Assembly: GCF_025566965.1 (NCBI RefSeq)
Contig: NZ_JAOQJL010000007.1
Location: 68,174 to 132,173, forward strand
Reading direction: 5' to 3'
Origin: Blautia_A ammoniilytica
GTDB lineage: Bacteria > Bacillota > Clostridia > Lachnospirales > Lachnospiraceae
DNA length: 64,000 nt
The translations under genes and the position numbers were made by a program. This document shows, in pieces, positions 26,087-33,572 of the stretch. Position 1 is the stretch's first letter, and each line of letters opens with the position of its first letter. The notes under the pieces are model-generated. The model worked only from the letters and a program-made list of their open reading frames with translations, did no database searches and had not been told where the DNA came from.

Positions 26087-26386
26087 TTAATCTTCATCTT
26101 TCATTTCTGGAATATGGCAGGAGCCAAGAAGCAGTTCTTTGCAGTCTGAAAAGCCGAGCATATAGGCAAGTTCTCCATAGCGTACCCAATTGGCACTGCG
26201 TTCATTGACATACTGGTCGATTAAACGCATCGTTTCTTCCGGCAGATTAAGAGATGCCAGTTTGGCAGCATATTCATCTGCTTTTTCTTTTGTCTGCATA
26301 AACGAAGTATCCTCTTTTGTAATCTTGTGCAATGCTTCTCCCATTCGGGTATCCATCAGTTGATAAAGTACGGATTTGTTATCCAT
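26087..26386 (-). CDS. small phage protein of unknown function
   Basis: A 99-residue, mostly helical protein (MDNKSVLYQLMDTRMGEALHKITKEDTSFMQTKEKADEYAAKLASLNLPEETMRLIDQYVNERSANWVRYGELAYMLGFSDCKELL), perhaps a DUF6809 relative. It is the only minus-strand gene inside the prophage. The ribosome binding site AAAGGAG is strong. Its upstream region holds the GTGTACT repeats. Opposite orientation and a private promoter region suggest expression in the lysogen, as for moron or control genes. Confidence 0.6.
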   Translation of the reverse strand: MDNKSVLYQLMDTRMGEALHKITKEDTSFMQTKEKADEYAAKLASLNLPEETMRLIDQYVNERSANWVRYGELAYMLGFSDCKELLLGSCHIPEMKDED

Positions 26387-26496
26387 GTAATCGCTCCTTT
26401 CACCATGAGGTCATATTAACTCTGAATTGGTAAGTTATCAACCATAAAGATAGCATTACCGAATATTTAAAAGTTACCCCCTTTTGCTGCTTTGGT

Positions 26497-26540
26497 GGTG
26501 TACTAAAGGTGTACTAAGTGTGTACCGTCCGGTGTACTGA
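26497..26540. repeat. GGTGTACT iterons
   Basis: GGTGTACTAA occurs at 26497-26506 and 26508-26517, a degenerate GTGTGTACC at 26518-26526 and GGTGTACTGA at 26531-26540. The 11-13 base spacing is about one helical turn. They lie in the 308-base gene-free stretch between divergent genes (26387-26694), where they could be an operator array. That stretch holds nothing else I can name. Confidence 0.55.
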
Positions 26541-26694
26541 CATGGAGTATTTTTCGTGGTATATTGTAGGCGTGAAAGATTAGAGGTGGACTGAATCCTG
26601 TGTGGTTTGGTCTTTTTTTCTGTCTTTTACATTGGTATGGGTACGGGCTTTATCCTTTCACCGTACCCGGTACATAAGAAAGGAGCGTGGTGCT

Positions 26695-27048
26695 ATGCCG
26701 AGGAAACCAAAGAAACCATGTAAGCATCCCGGCTGTCCGAAGCTGGTGGAGGGAATGTACTGTGAAGAACACGCTTTGCTGCATGGGCAGGAGCGAGGGG
26801 ATTCAGCAGTGCGAGGGTATGACAGCAAGTGGAGAAAGGCAAGAGAAAGGTTTCTTAAATGCCATCCTCTTTGTGTTCAGTGTCAGAGGGAAGGAAGGCT
26901 TGTAAAAGCGACTGTGGTTGACCACATCAAACCGCATCGGGGTAATCCGATTTTGTTTTGGGATGAAAGGAACTGGCAGCCGCTTTGCAAGCACCACCAT
27001 GATGTGAAGACAATGACCGAGGACAGGTATCAGGAATATAAATATTGA
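26695..27048 (+). CDS. HNH endonuclease
   Basis: A 117-residue protein. An N-terminal zinc motif (CKHPGCPKLVEGMYCEEH) is followed by a phage-type HNH domain: CVQCQREGRLVKATVVDHIKPHRGNPILFWDERNWQPLCKHHHDVKT. The catalytic DH and final HHH are present. In cos-type phages this enzyme works with terminase in cutting and packaging DNA and normally sits next to terS. Here the terminase genes are 6.5 kb away. The start at 26695 has an AAAGGAG box. Confidence 0.88.
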   Translation: MPRKPKKPCKHPGCPKLVEGMYCEEHALLHGQERGDSAVRGYDSKWRKARERFLKCHPLCVQCQREGRLVKATVVDHIKPHRGNPILFWDERNWQPLCKHHHDVKTMTEDRYQEYKY

Positions 27049-27088
27049 TTGTGTATCATACACAAGGGTGGGGGTATCAAATCTCCAC

Positions 27089-27165
27089 AATCCTGTGCAG
27101 GATTGACCGCCGCCCCCTCAAACGTGAATTTTCGCAGAATTAAGCAGGGGGGATAGTCTGGTGGT
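27089..27165. other. candidate cos region
   Basis: Just past the HNH gene lies a dyad AATCCTGTGCAGGATT (27089-27104), at once followed by a GC-rich block GACCGCCGCCCCCTC (about 27104-27119) and, 30 bases on, by AGGGGGG. A 12-base direct repeat TTTTCGCAGAAT occurs at 27129-27140 and 27173-27184. GC-rich blocks with dyads beside the HNH gene are typical of 3'-overhang cos sites in Gram-positive phages. The cut position cannot be set by eye. Confidence 0.4.
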
Positions 27166-27250
27166 GTGATATTTTTCGCAGAATGTGTTTAAATGCAAGG
27201 GGAATCCGTCAGAGAGTTTCGATAAAAAGTATAGAAAAACCGTGTTTTTA

Positions 27251-27296
27251 ATGGGTAAAAAGGCGCAAAAAGAGGTGCTTTTTTACCCATTTTTTA
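27251..27296 (+). terminator. rho-independent terminator
   Basis: ATGGGTAAAAA (27251-27261) pairs with TTTTTACCCAT (27280-27290), then TTTTTAT. It closes the HNH unit before the accessory genes. Confidence 0.85.
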
Positions 27297-27327
27297 TGCC
27301 CGTTTGAATGGAAGGATGTGAAAGGAT

Positions 27328-27789
27328 ATGACGGAGCAGCAGGCAAAGCAGATAAGGGAAATGAGGGAGCAGGGGATTGGTTACCGTTCCATTGCTCTTA
27401 CAGTAGGGCTGTCCCGTGATATTGTGAGGAACTTCTGTAAAAGCAGAGGGCTTTCCGGTTATGGTTCGGCACTGACAAAAAACATACAGGAACAGGTCAT
27501 GCTTGGGAAAGCGTGTCTGTACTGCGGTAAGGAAATGAAACAGCTGGATACCGGAAGACCAAAGAAGTTCTGCTCAGATAAATGCAGACGGGAATGGTGG
27601 AAAGGACACCCGGAACGAATCAACAGAAAAGAAAGTGCCATGTACCCTGCGGTGTGTGTGCGTTGCGGTAAAGAGTTCTTAAGCTACGGTAACAGGAAAA
27701 GGAAGTATTGCAGTCATGACTGCTACATTAAAGCAAGATTTTGGGAGGTAGAAGATGAAGACAGCGAAGCTATCAGTTCTGCCGATTAA
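27328..27789 (+). CDS. helix-turn-helix protein with two zinc knuckles
   Basis: A 153-residue protein. The N-terminal 45 residues form a resolvase-like helix-turn-helix (QAKQIREMREQGIGYRSIALTVGLSRDIVRNFCKSRGL). Two treble-clef zinc motifs follow: CLYCGKEM-KFCSDKC (about 64-91) and CVRCGKEF-YCSHDC (about 113-136). It is common in Firmicute prophages near DNA methyltransferases and is sometimes labelled sigma-like. It overlaps the methyltransferase gene by 35 bases. It probably binds DNA, and its targets are unknown. Confidence 0.65.
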   Translation: MTEQQAKQIREMREQGIGYRSIALTVGLSRDIVRNFCKSRGLSGYGSALTKNIQEQVMLGKACLYCGKEMKQLDTGRPKKFCSDKCRREWWKGHPERINRKESAMYPAVCVRCGKEFLSYGNRKRKYCSHDCYIKARFWEVEDEDSEAISSAD

Positions 27790-29020
27790 GGACTTAAATC
27801 CGGCAGAGTACAATCCCCGTAAAAGATTAAAGCCGGGGGACAAGGAGTATGAAAAGATTAAGCATTCTATTGAAGAATTTGGATTTGCTGACCCTGTAGT
27901 GGTTAATTCCGATATGACAATTATCGGAGGTCACCAGAGGGTAACAGTAGCAGCTGCACTTGGTTATACGGAAGTACCGTGTGCGATTGTGGAAGTCAGC
28001 AAAACTCAGGAAAAGGCACTCAACATTGCGTTGAATAAGATTTCAGGCGAATGGAATCAGGAACTGTTGGCAGATTTGATTCAGGACTTGCAGGACTCGG
28101 ATTTTGATGTCGGGTTTACAGGATTTGAACCGCCGGAGATTGAACAGCTTTTTTCAAAGGTACATGACAAAAAGGTAAAAGAAGATGATTTCAATGTAGA
28201 AGCAGAATTGAAAAAACCAACAGTGGCACAGACAGGTGATGTGTGGCTCCTGGGCAAACACCGTGTTATCTGTGGCGATTCTATTTTGCCGGAAACATAC
28301 AACATCCTTATGGATGGAAGGAAAGCAAATCTGATTCTGACAGATCCACCGTACAATGTAGATGTGGAGGAGACTGCCGGAAAGATTAAGAATGACAATA
28401 TGGCGGATGAAGATTTTTACAAATTCCTCTTTGCTGCCTTTGTGAATATGGAACAGAACATGGAGGGCGATGCTTCTATCTATGTATTCCATGCGGATAC
28501 CGAGGGATTGAATTTCAGAAAGGCGTTTGCGGATGCCGGGTTCAAATTATCGGGATGCTGTATTTGGAAAAAGAATGCACTGGTGCTTGGACGCAGTCCT
28601 TATCAGTGGCAGCATGAACCGTGTCTGTTCGGATGGAAGAAAGGCGGTAAGCATCAGTGGTATTCCGACAGGAAGCAGACCACCATTTGGGAATATGACC
28701 GTCCGAAGGCATCCAAAGACCATCCGACCATGAAGCCGATTGCTCTGATGGCATACCCGGTACAGAATTCTTCCATGATGGGATGTGTGGTTCTGGACCC
28801 GTTTCTTGGTTCCGGTTCGACACTTATGGCTTGTGAACAGACAGGGCGTATTTGCTATGGTGTGGAACTGGAAGAGAAATTTGTGGATGTCATCGTCAAC
28901 CGCTATATGGAGATGAAAGGCTCTGCGGATGAAGTTTTTGTTATCAGAAATAATGTGAAAATTCCATATTGGGATTTAGGGAAGGAAGGTGAAGCCAATG
29001 CAACAGCTGACCTTCCTTGA
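27755..29020 (+). CDS. ParB-like domain fused to beta-class DNA N-methyltransferase
   Basis: A 421-residue fusion. Residues 5-95 are a ParB/Srx-type domain (LPIKDLNPAEYNPRKRLKPGD, then FADPVVVNSDMTIIGGHQRV). The methyltransferase follows with motif IV D197-P-P-Y and motif I FLGSGST near 350. That order (IV before I) is the beta class of m6A/m4C enzymes. No restriction enzyme is encoded nearby, so it is an orphan enzyme that may protect phage DNA or alter host methylation. Start at 27755 behind GGGAGG. It overlaps the C5 methyltransferase. Confidence 0.9.
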   Translation: MKTAKLSVLPIKDLNPAEYNPRKRLKPGDKEYEKIKHSIEEFGFADPVVVNSDMTIIGGHQRVTVAAALGYTEVPCAIVEVSKTQEKALNIALNKISGEWNQELLADLIQDLQDSDFDVGFTGFEPPEIEQLFSKVHDKKVKEDDFNVEAELKKPTVAQTGDVWLLGKHRVICGDSILPETYNILMDGRKANLILTDPPYNVDVEETAGKIKNDNMADEDFYKFLFAAFVNMEQNMEGDASIYVFHADTEGLNFRKAFADAGFKLSGCCIWKKNALVLGRSPYQWQHEPCLFGWKKGGKHQWYSDRKQTTIWEYDRPKASKDHPTMKPIALMAYPVQNSSMMGCVVLDPFLGSGSTLMACEQTGRICYGVELEEKFVDVIVNRYMEMKGSADEVFVIRNNVKIPYWDLGKEGEANATADLP

Positions 29021-30392
29021 TTTATGTTCAGGCATAGGAGGTTTCAGACTTGGTCTGGAATCTGCCGGCCATAAGTGTATCGGTTATTGTGAATATGACA
29101 GATTTGCGAGGGCTTCCTATGAAGCAATGTACGACACGGAAGGAGAGTGGAAAGCAGATGATGTCACAAAACTTAAATCAGAAGATGTCCCCTATGCAGA
29201 CATCTGGTGTTTCGGATTCCCATGCCAGGATATCTCCGTTGCAGGAAAACAGCGGGGACTTGTCGGAGAGCGAAGTGGGATATATTACAACATTATTGAC
29301 CTCATCAAAGGCAAAGAAGAAAGTGATAAGCCCACATACCTTCTTGTTGAGAACGTTAAGAACCTGTTATCAATTAATTCAGGCTTCGACTTTGCCAGCG
29401 TTCTGTCTGAAATGGACGAAGCGGGGTATGACTGTCGGTGGCAGGTGCTTAATTCAAAAGACTTCGGAGTCCCCCAAAACAGGGAGCGTGTGTTCATTAT
29501 CGCAAATCTTAGAAGCCGAGGTGGACGAGAAATATTACCTCTCTGCGGAGAAAACGCAGCAACTCTTAACCAACTTGTAGGTGGGATGCAGGGATACCGT
29601 GTATATGGCACGGATGGCATATCAGCTACCCTCGTTGGAAATGCTGGAGGTGTGGGCGCCAAGACAGGCTTGTATCTTATGGGTAATCTGAATCCGAGTG
29701 GTCACGGTCAGGGTGGAAATGTCTATCATGAAGACGGAATTGCACCAACGGTTACTGTAAACAAAGGCTGTGGCACGAGAATATTTATTGATCAGAGCAA
29801 TCATGCTCCAAAGCTGACGGAAAATGCCAGATGCATAACTGCAAGGTATACTTCCGGGATGGTAAATCATACTGCAATGAATTCTGCAGTTATGGAAGTG
29901 CATCCGGTTCTGACACCAGAACGTATGGAGAAAAGGCAGAATGGCAGACGGATGAAAGAAGATGGAGAGCCGATGTTTACGCTTACCTCACAGGACAGAC
30001 ATGGTGTGTTTGTGTGTGAGAAAGTGCAGCAGAATGAGGAAACCATGCTTCGTGTCAGAAATGGTACAAAACAGGGGTATGACGAAGCACACGTTGGTGA
30101 TGGTATCAGCCTTGCATATCCTGAGAGTGATACCAGAAGGGGAAGGGTTGGAAAAGGCTGTTCCCAGACATTAGATTGCTCCGGGCAAATGGGGACTCTT
30201 ATGAAGTGCGGAAGAATCCGCAGGCTCACTCCGAGAGAGTGTTTCCGTCTGCAAGGTTTCCCGGATGTTTTATTTGATAAAGCAGCATCTGTTAATTCGG
30301 ATGCACAGCTTTACAAACAGGCAGGGAATGCGGTGACCGCTACTGTGGCATTTGCGGTGGCAATGTCACTGCCGGAATCACGGGAAAATTAG
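28998..30392 (+). CDS. DNA (cytosine-5-)-methyltransferase
   Basis: A 464-residue C5 methyltransferase. Motif I is TFLDLCSGIGGFRLGLE. Motif IV is FPC76QDISVAGKQRGL, with the catalytic cysteine. The ENV motif (LLVENVKNLL) and QNRERVF follow, and the C-terminal motifs IX-X (RRLTPRECFRLQGFPD, then QAGNAVTATV) are intact. The middle 150 residues form a long target-recognition region. It overlaps the N-methyltransferase by 23 bases. Two methyltransferases without nucleases suggest phage anti-restriction. Confidence 0.93.
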   Translation: MQQLTFLDLCSGIGGFRLGLESAGHKCIGYCEYDRFARASYEAMYDTEGEWKADDVTKLKSEDVPYADIWCFGFPCQDISVAGKQRGLVGERSGIYYNIIDLIKGKEESDKPTYLLVENVKNLLSINSGFDFASVLSEMDEAGYDCRWQVLNSKDFGVPQNRERVFIIANLRSRGGREILPLCGENAATLNQLVGGMQGYRVYGTDGISATLVGNAGGVGAKTGLYLMGNLNPSGHGQGGNVYHEDGIAPTVTVNKGCGTRIFIDQSNHAPKLTENARCITARYTSGMVNHTAMNSAVMEVHPVLTPERMEKRQNGRRMKEDGEPMFTLTSQDRHGVFVCEKVQQNEETMLRVRNGTKQGYDEAHVGDGISLAYPESDTRRGRVGKGCSQTLDCSGQMGTLMKCGRIRRLTPRECFRLQGFPDVLFDKAASVNSDAQLYKQAGNAVTATVAFAVAMSLPESREN

Positions 30393-30404
30393 TGAATAAA
30401 TAAC

Positions 30405-30464
30405 TTGCTATTTCCTCCATTCAGAGTGATATATGTAGTACCAAATTGAATGGAGGAAAAGCAA
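30405..30464 (+). promoter_or_regulatory. hairpin hiding the ribosome binding site of the 30465 gene
   Basis: TTGCTATTTCCTCCATTC (30405-30422) pairs with GAATGGAGGAAAAGCAA (30448-30464), 17 base pairs with one bulged A. The right arm contains the whole GGAGG box and ends at the base before the start codon. The 25-base loop holds the AGAGTGAT-TATGTA-type motif also found near 31328 and 52895. A transcript coming from upstream would fold this and be poorly translated, while one starting inside the loop would not. Confidence 0.65.
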
Positions 30465-31223
30465 ATGAAGGTAAAAACAACAGCAGAAAACAGAAAAGAC
30501 GTTGTGAAAGCGATGGAGGAAATCCTTAATGTAAAAGCAAAATATCAGGGACCACCATCTTTTGGATACAAGGTCGGGGAGTATACAGTGGATCGTGATG
30601 GCAACGTGGAACACGAATCCGAGGAGGCAGCACTTACCATGCAGAATGAATTAGTAGCGAGAGGTTTTGCTGAAGGCGAAACAGACAGACTTAACATTGG
30701 GATTCCGATAGAGGGATTCACAGCAGAGGGTATTAAAAACCTCATTTACATGATTCACAGCAAACAGTACCTTTTGGAAAAAGCAGTTGGAAAAGAGGTA
30801 TTCAGAATTTCCGATAAGCTGGTAGAGAGACTGGATGCGGAAGAAAACATACCGCTTGAGCAAGTGATACAGATTGCGGAAGAAGAAAGTATAGAGGGGC
30901 TTGCCTTTGGGGAGGACAGAATATTTTTCTGCGGATTTCCGCTGAACGAGGATGAAGCGAGAGCCTATGCTGAATTGGCAGCTTGTATGGCAAAGACGGC
31001 AAAGGAAGCAAAGCGAGTAAGTCCAAAGGCTACCATCGAAGAAAATGAAAAATATTACATGAGAGTCTGGCTTGTCAGAATTGGTCTTGGAGGTAAGGAC
31101 GGAAAGGACACGAGGAAGGTATTTCTTTCCAGACTGAAAGGGCATACCGCATTCCGAACCGAGGAAGATAAGGAAAAATGGAAAGAACGAAACAGTAAGA
31201 AATCCACCGAACCTGCTGAATAG
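30465..31223 (+). CDS. unknown phage protein sharing a C-terminal module with the amidoligase
   Basis: A 252-residue protein, annotated in related elements only vaguely (I recall the label virulence protein). Residues 1-60 include SFGYKVGEYTVDRDGNV. The middle (60-190) has IGIPIEGFTAEGIKNLIYMIHSKQYLLEKAVG and a GLAFGEDRIFFCGFPLNEDEARAY segment. From M199 it reads YYMRVWLVRIGLGG, then LKGHTAFR, a pattern repeated at the end of the next gene's product. It begins the accessory cassette between the methyltransferases and terminase. The start at 30465 follows TGGAGG. No enzyme motif is recognised. Confidence 0.55.
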   Translation: MKVKTTAENRKDVVKAMEEILNVKAKYQGPPSFGYKVGEYTVDRDGNVEHESEEAALTMQNELVARGFAEGETDRLNIGIPIEGFTAEGIKNLIYMIHSKQYLLEKAVGKEVFRISDKLVERLDAEENIPLEQVIQIAEEESIEGLAFGEDRIFFCGFPLNEDEARAYAELAACMAKTAKEAKRVSPKATIEENEKYYMRVWLVRIGLGGKDGKDTRKVFLSRLKGHTAFRTEEDKEKWKERNSKKSTEPAE

Positions 31224-31336
31224 CAGAGGGGTGGATTTTGCCATAAAATACACAATTTCATATGGATATGAGCAGTAAATATTTGTGTACATTATGCCTC
31301 CGAATTAACTGGATAATATGTGCTTTTAGAGCGAAT

Positions 31337-31382
31337 ATGTACCTACCGAAAGGGAAAACAAACAGCCGAAAGGAAGGTACAT
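31337..31382 (+). promoter_or_regulatory. hairpin hiding the ribosome binding site of the amidoligase gene
   Basis: ATGTACCTACC (31337-31347) pairs with GGAAGGTACAT (31372-31382), 11 positions with one mismatch and a 24-base loop. The right arm contains the GGAAGG box, three bases before the start codon. The arrangement copies that of the previous gene. The left arm lies inside a related AGAG-type motif (31328-31347). Confidence 0.5.
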
Positions 31383-31385
31383 AGA

Positions 31386-32327
31386 ATGAACGAAAAAACA
31401 AGAATCCAAATTGAGGAAATGAAAAAACAGACCATTGGGGTTGAGGTGGAGATGTACAACATCACAAGGGAAAAGGCAGCGAGAACGATTGCAGAGTATT
31501 TTCATACCGAAGGAACGGTAAAGTACATTGGAGGAAGCTACAGCGCATGGGCATGCAAGGACAATAAGGGAAGAGAATGGAAAATCACAAGAGATTCAAG
31601 CATTCAGGCAGCTTCCGATGACGAGAAGGCAGAACTTGGAACACCGATTCTTACCTACGAGGACATTCCAGATTTGCAGGAGATTTTAAGACAGCTGAGA
31701 CATAAGGGAGCAAAAAGCGACCCTGCCCATATGTGCGGAGTACACATTCACATCGGACTGAATGGCCACACTCCAAAGAGCCTCAGAAACCTTGCGAACA
31801 TCATGGTAAGCCACGAAAGCCTTTTGATTTCCGCAATGAGACTTGACCGAAACCGAATCAACAGATACTGTAGAACGGTTGACCCTTCCTTCCTTGAAAG
31901 GCTGAACAGAAGAAAGCCAAAGACAATGGAACAGCTTGCAGACATTTGGTACGAAGGAGTATGGGGCAGCAGAAATCAGCATTACAACGATTCAAGATAC
32001 AGAATGCTGAATTACCACGCTTGCTTCACACATAAAACCATCGAGTTCAGATGCTTCCAATTTGCCAACGCTGGCAACGGAAGAAAGGGCGGTTTACACG
32101 CAGGAGAACTTAAGAGTTACATACAGCTTTGCCTCGCACTCAGCCAGATGGCGAAAACGGTAGCGAGTGCCAGCCCGAAACAGCCACAGGTTGAAAATCC
32201 AAAATACGCAATGAGAACATGGCTTTTGAGACTCGGCTTCATCGGAGATGAATTTGCAACAGCAAGAGACATCCTTACCAAAAACCTTGAAGGGGATACA
32301 GCCTTCAGACACGGCAGAGCAGCTTGA
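31386..32327 (+). CDS. amidoligase-family enzyme (Amidoligase_2)
   Basis: A 313-residue protein of the COOH-NH2 ligase family related to glutamine synthetase, which joins a carboxyl to an amino group with ATP. Seen: the TIGVEVEMYNITR strand (G-x-E-x-E, near residues 16-22), HMCGVHIHIGLNGHTP (near 118-133) and KTIEFRCFQFANAGN (near 218-232), the three signature regions. The C-terminus from M276 (YAMRTWLLRLGFIGDEFATAR, LEGDTAFR) matches the end of the preceding gene's product. A gamma-glutamylcyclotransferase gene follows, the partner predicted for this family in comparative genomics. The substrate is unknown. Confidence 0.82.
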   Translation: MNEKTRIQIEEMKKQTIGVEVEMYNITREKAARTIAEYFHTEGTVKYIGGSYSAWACKDNKGREWKITRDSSIQAASDDEKAELGTPILTYEDIPDLQEILRQLRHKGAKSDPAHMCGVHIHIGLNGHTPKSLRNLANIMVSHESLLISAMRLDRNRINRYCRTVDPSFLERLNRRKPKTMEQLADIWYEGVWGSRNQHYNDSRYRMLNYHACFTHKTIEFRCFQFANAGNGRKGGLHAGELKSYIQLCLALSQMAKTVASASPKQPQVENPKYAMRTWLLRLGFIGDEFATARDILTKNLEGDTAFRHGRAA

Positions 32328-32344
32328 AGGATTCAGCTTTGAGG

Positions 32345-32393
32345 CCACCGACCGCTTCGGCGGTCTTAAGGTGGTAGAAGGGAAGAACCCTTC
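32345..32393 (+). promoter_or_regulatory. two hairpins before the cyclotransferase gene
   Basis: CCACC-GACCGC-TTCG-GCGGTC-TTAA-GGTGG (32345-32374) is a hairpin with a UUCG tetraloop. GAAGGG-AAGAA-CCCTTC (32377-32393) follows at once, just before the AAAGGA box of the 32411 gene. There is no T tail. They may slow read-through, protect RNA or tune translation. Confidence 0.5.
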
Positions 32394-32410
32394 AGAAAGG
32401 ATGGACGAAT

Positions 32411-32914
32411 ATGAATAAATATTATTTAGCCTATGGCAGCAACCTGTCAATGGCACAAATGGCACAGAGATGTCCCGATGCAGTATATGTGGGGACAGCA
32501 GAACTTAAGGATTATCAGCTTCTTTTCAAAGGAAGCCAGTCAGGAAGTTATCTGACGGTTGAGCCAAAGAAGGGAAGTACGGTTCCGGTTTTGGTTTGGC
32601 GGATTAGTGAAAGGGATGAACATTACCTCGACCGCTACGAAGGTTGCCCATCATTTTATTACAAGAAAATGATAAGGGTGGAAATACAACCCTTTATTGG
32701 CGAGAAGGTAAACGGTGGAACGGAAGCAATTATTTATATCATGCATGAGGACAGACCGCTCGGATGCCCGACAAAGCATTATTATGATGTTTGCCTTGAG
32801 GGGTACTGCCGATTTGGATTTAAACAGACGGTTCTTGAACAGGCTCTTTACGACAGCGTTGGAAAAAGAGTCGGACAGCATTTACTGAAGGAGGTCGGAT
32901 ATTATTATGAGTAG
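32411..32914 (+). CDS. gamma-glutamylcyclotransferase-like protein
   Basis: A 167-residue protein of the GGCT/AIG2-like fold. It opens MNKYYLAYGSNLSMAQMAQRCPDA, with the YGSN phosphate/backbone-binding loop, and has a Glu in ERDEHYLDRYEGCPSFY in the position of the catalytic glutamate. Enzymes of this fold release 5-oxoproline from gamma-glutamyl amines. Next to an amidoligase it could remove or edit a gamma-glutamyl group added by that enzyme. It overlaps the DUF4314 gene by 8 bases. Confidence 0.8.
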   Translation: MNKYYLAYGSNLSMAQMAQRCPDAVYVGTAELKDYQLLFKGSQSGSYLTVEPKKGSTVPVLVWRISERDEHYLDRYEGCPSFYYKKMIRVEIQPFIGEKVNGGTEAIIYIMHEDRPLGCPTKHYYDVCLEGYCRFGFKQTVLEQALYDSVGKRVGQHLLKEVGYYYE

Positions 32915-33134
32915 CATGAGATTTCCAAGCAGAGAAGAAGTGGAGAAGGTGCGGAATGAGTATCCTAAAGGATGCCGTGTGGTTCTTGAGCGGATGGATG
33001 ATATGCAAGCACCGCCAATTGGAACGGAAGGAACAGTAAGGGGTGTGGATGACACAGGTTCCATAATGGTTAAATGGGATAACGGCAGCAGTCTTCATGT
33101 AGTTTATGGGGAAGACCGATGCAGAAAAATTTAG
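32907..33134 (+). CDS. DUF4314 small protein
   Basis: A 75-residue protein matching DUF4314: PSREEVEKVRNEYPKGCRVVLERMDDMQAPPIGTEGTVRGVDDTGSIMVKWDNGSSLHVVYGEDRCRKI. The pattern is a small SH3-like barrel (G-T-x-G-x-V, then G-S-x-x-V-x-W-D-N-G). It accompanies amidoligase and cyclotransferase genes in many Firmicute mobile elements. Function is unknown. GGAGG precedes the start, inside the previous gene. Confidence 0.75.
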   Translation: MSSMRFPSREEVEKVRNEYPKGCRVVLERMDDMQAPPIGTEGTVRGVDDTGSIMVKWDNGSSLHVVYGEDRCRKI

Positions 33135-33143
33135 GAGGCAGAT

Positions 33144-33323
33144 ATGGAGCAGATAACAACCATTTGCTACGGGAAAAAGGATACATGGCAGTCAAGGGAG
33201 GAGGCACAAGCCTTCTTCCTGAAAGCGATGGCAGGTTCGGAAGGAAGCGAGCAGGAGAGATGTGCCACCATATATACACAGCTTTGTCTGGGAATGACTG
33301 AGTGCAGGGATGAGGTGGACTGA
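33144..33323 (+). CDS. small cassette protein of unknown function
   Basis: A 59-residue protein (MEQITTICYGKKDTWQSREEA and on, ending GMTECRDEVD) behind TAGGAGG, nine bases after the previous stop. The body is two predicted helices (REEAQAFFLKAMAG and SEQERCATIYTQLCLGM). It shares one base with the next start (TGATG), so it is translated as part of the cassette. No function is known to me. Confidence 0.7.
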   Translation: MEQITTICYGKKDTWQSREEAQAFFLKAMAGSEGSEQERCATIYTQLCLGMTECRDEVD

Positions 33324-33499
33324 TGACAGAAAAAATAAAAGAGCAGATACTTGCTGTCAGGGCTACGGGGCGGACCAATATGTTTGACACCAATATGGTT
33401 CAGGTAATTGCAAACGAGATGAAGTTTTATGAACTTGTGATTTTCATTGAGGAACACAAGGGAGATTATGCAAAATTCATACTAACAGGCGAGTGTTAA
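33323..33499 (+). CDS. DUF5049 small protein
   Basis: A 58-residue protein, MTEKIKEQILAVRATGRTNMFDTNMVQVIANEMKFYELVIFIEEHKGDYAKFILTGEC, a close match to DUF5049 as I recall it. It is coupled to the preceding gene by a one-base overlap and is the last gene of the cassette before the terminator. Small helical proteins of this kind are common in Lachnospiraceae prophages and conjugative elements, and their role is unknown. Confidence 0.75.
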   Translation: MTEKIKEQILAVRATGRTNMFDTNMVQVIANEMKFYELVIFIEEHKGDYAKFILTGEC

Positions 33500-33518
33500 T
33501 ATAACCAATTTATACAGC

Positions 33519-33546
33519 AAAGGATTCCTACGGGAGTCCTTTTTTT
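33519..33546 (+). terminator. terminator closing the accessory cassette
   Basis: AAAGGATTCC pairs with GGGAGTCCTTT around TAC, followed by a run of T to 33546. It separates the accessory cassette from the terminase-led late operon. Confidence 0.8.
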
Positions 33547-33572
33547 GATGCCATGAAACGGAGGTGAGGACA

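Noticed and set aside
26497..26540. A CRISPR array at the GTGTACT repeats
   Set aside because: The repeats are 8-10 bases and the gaps are too short for spacers; there are no cas genes.
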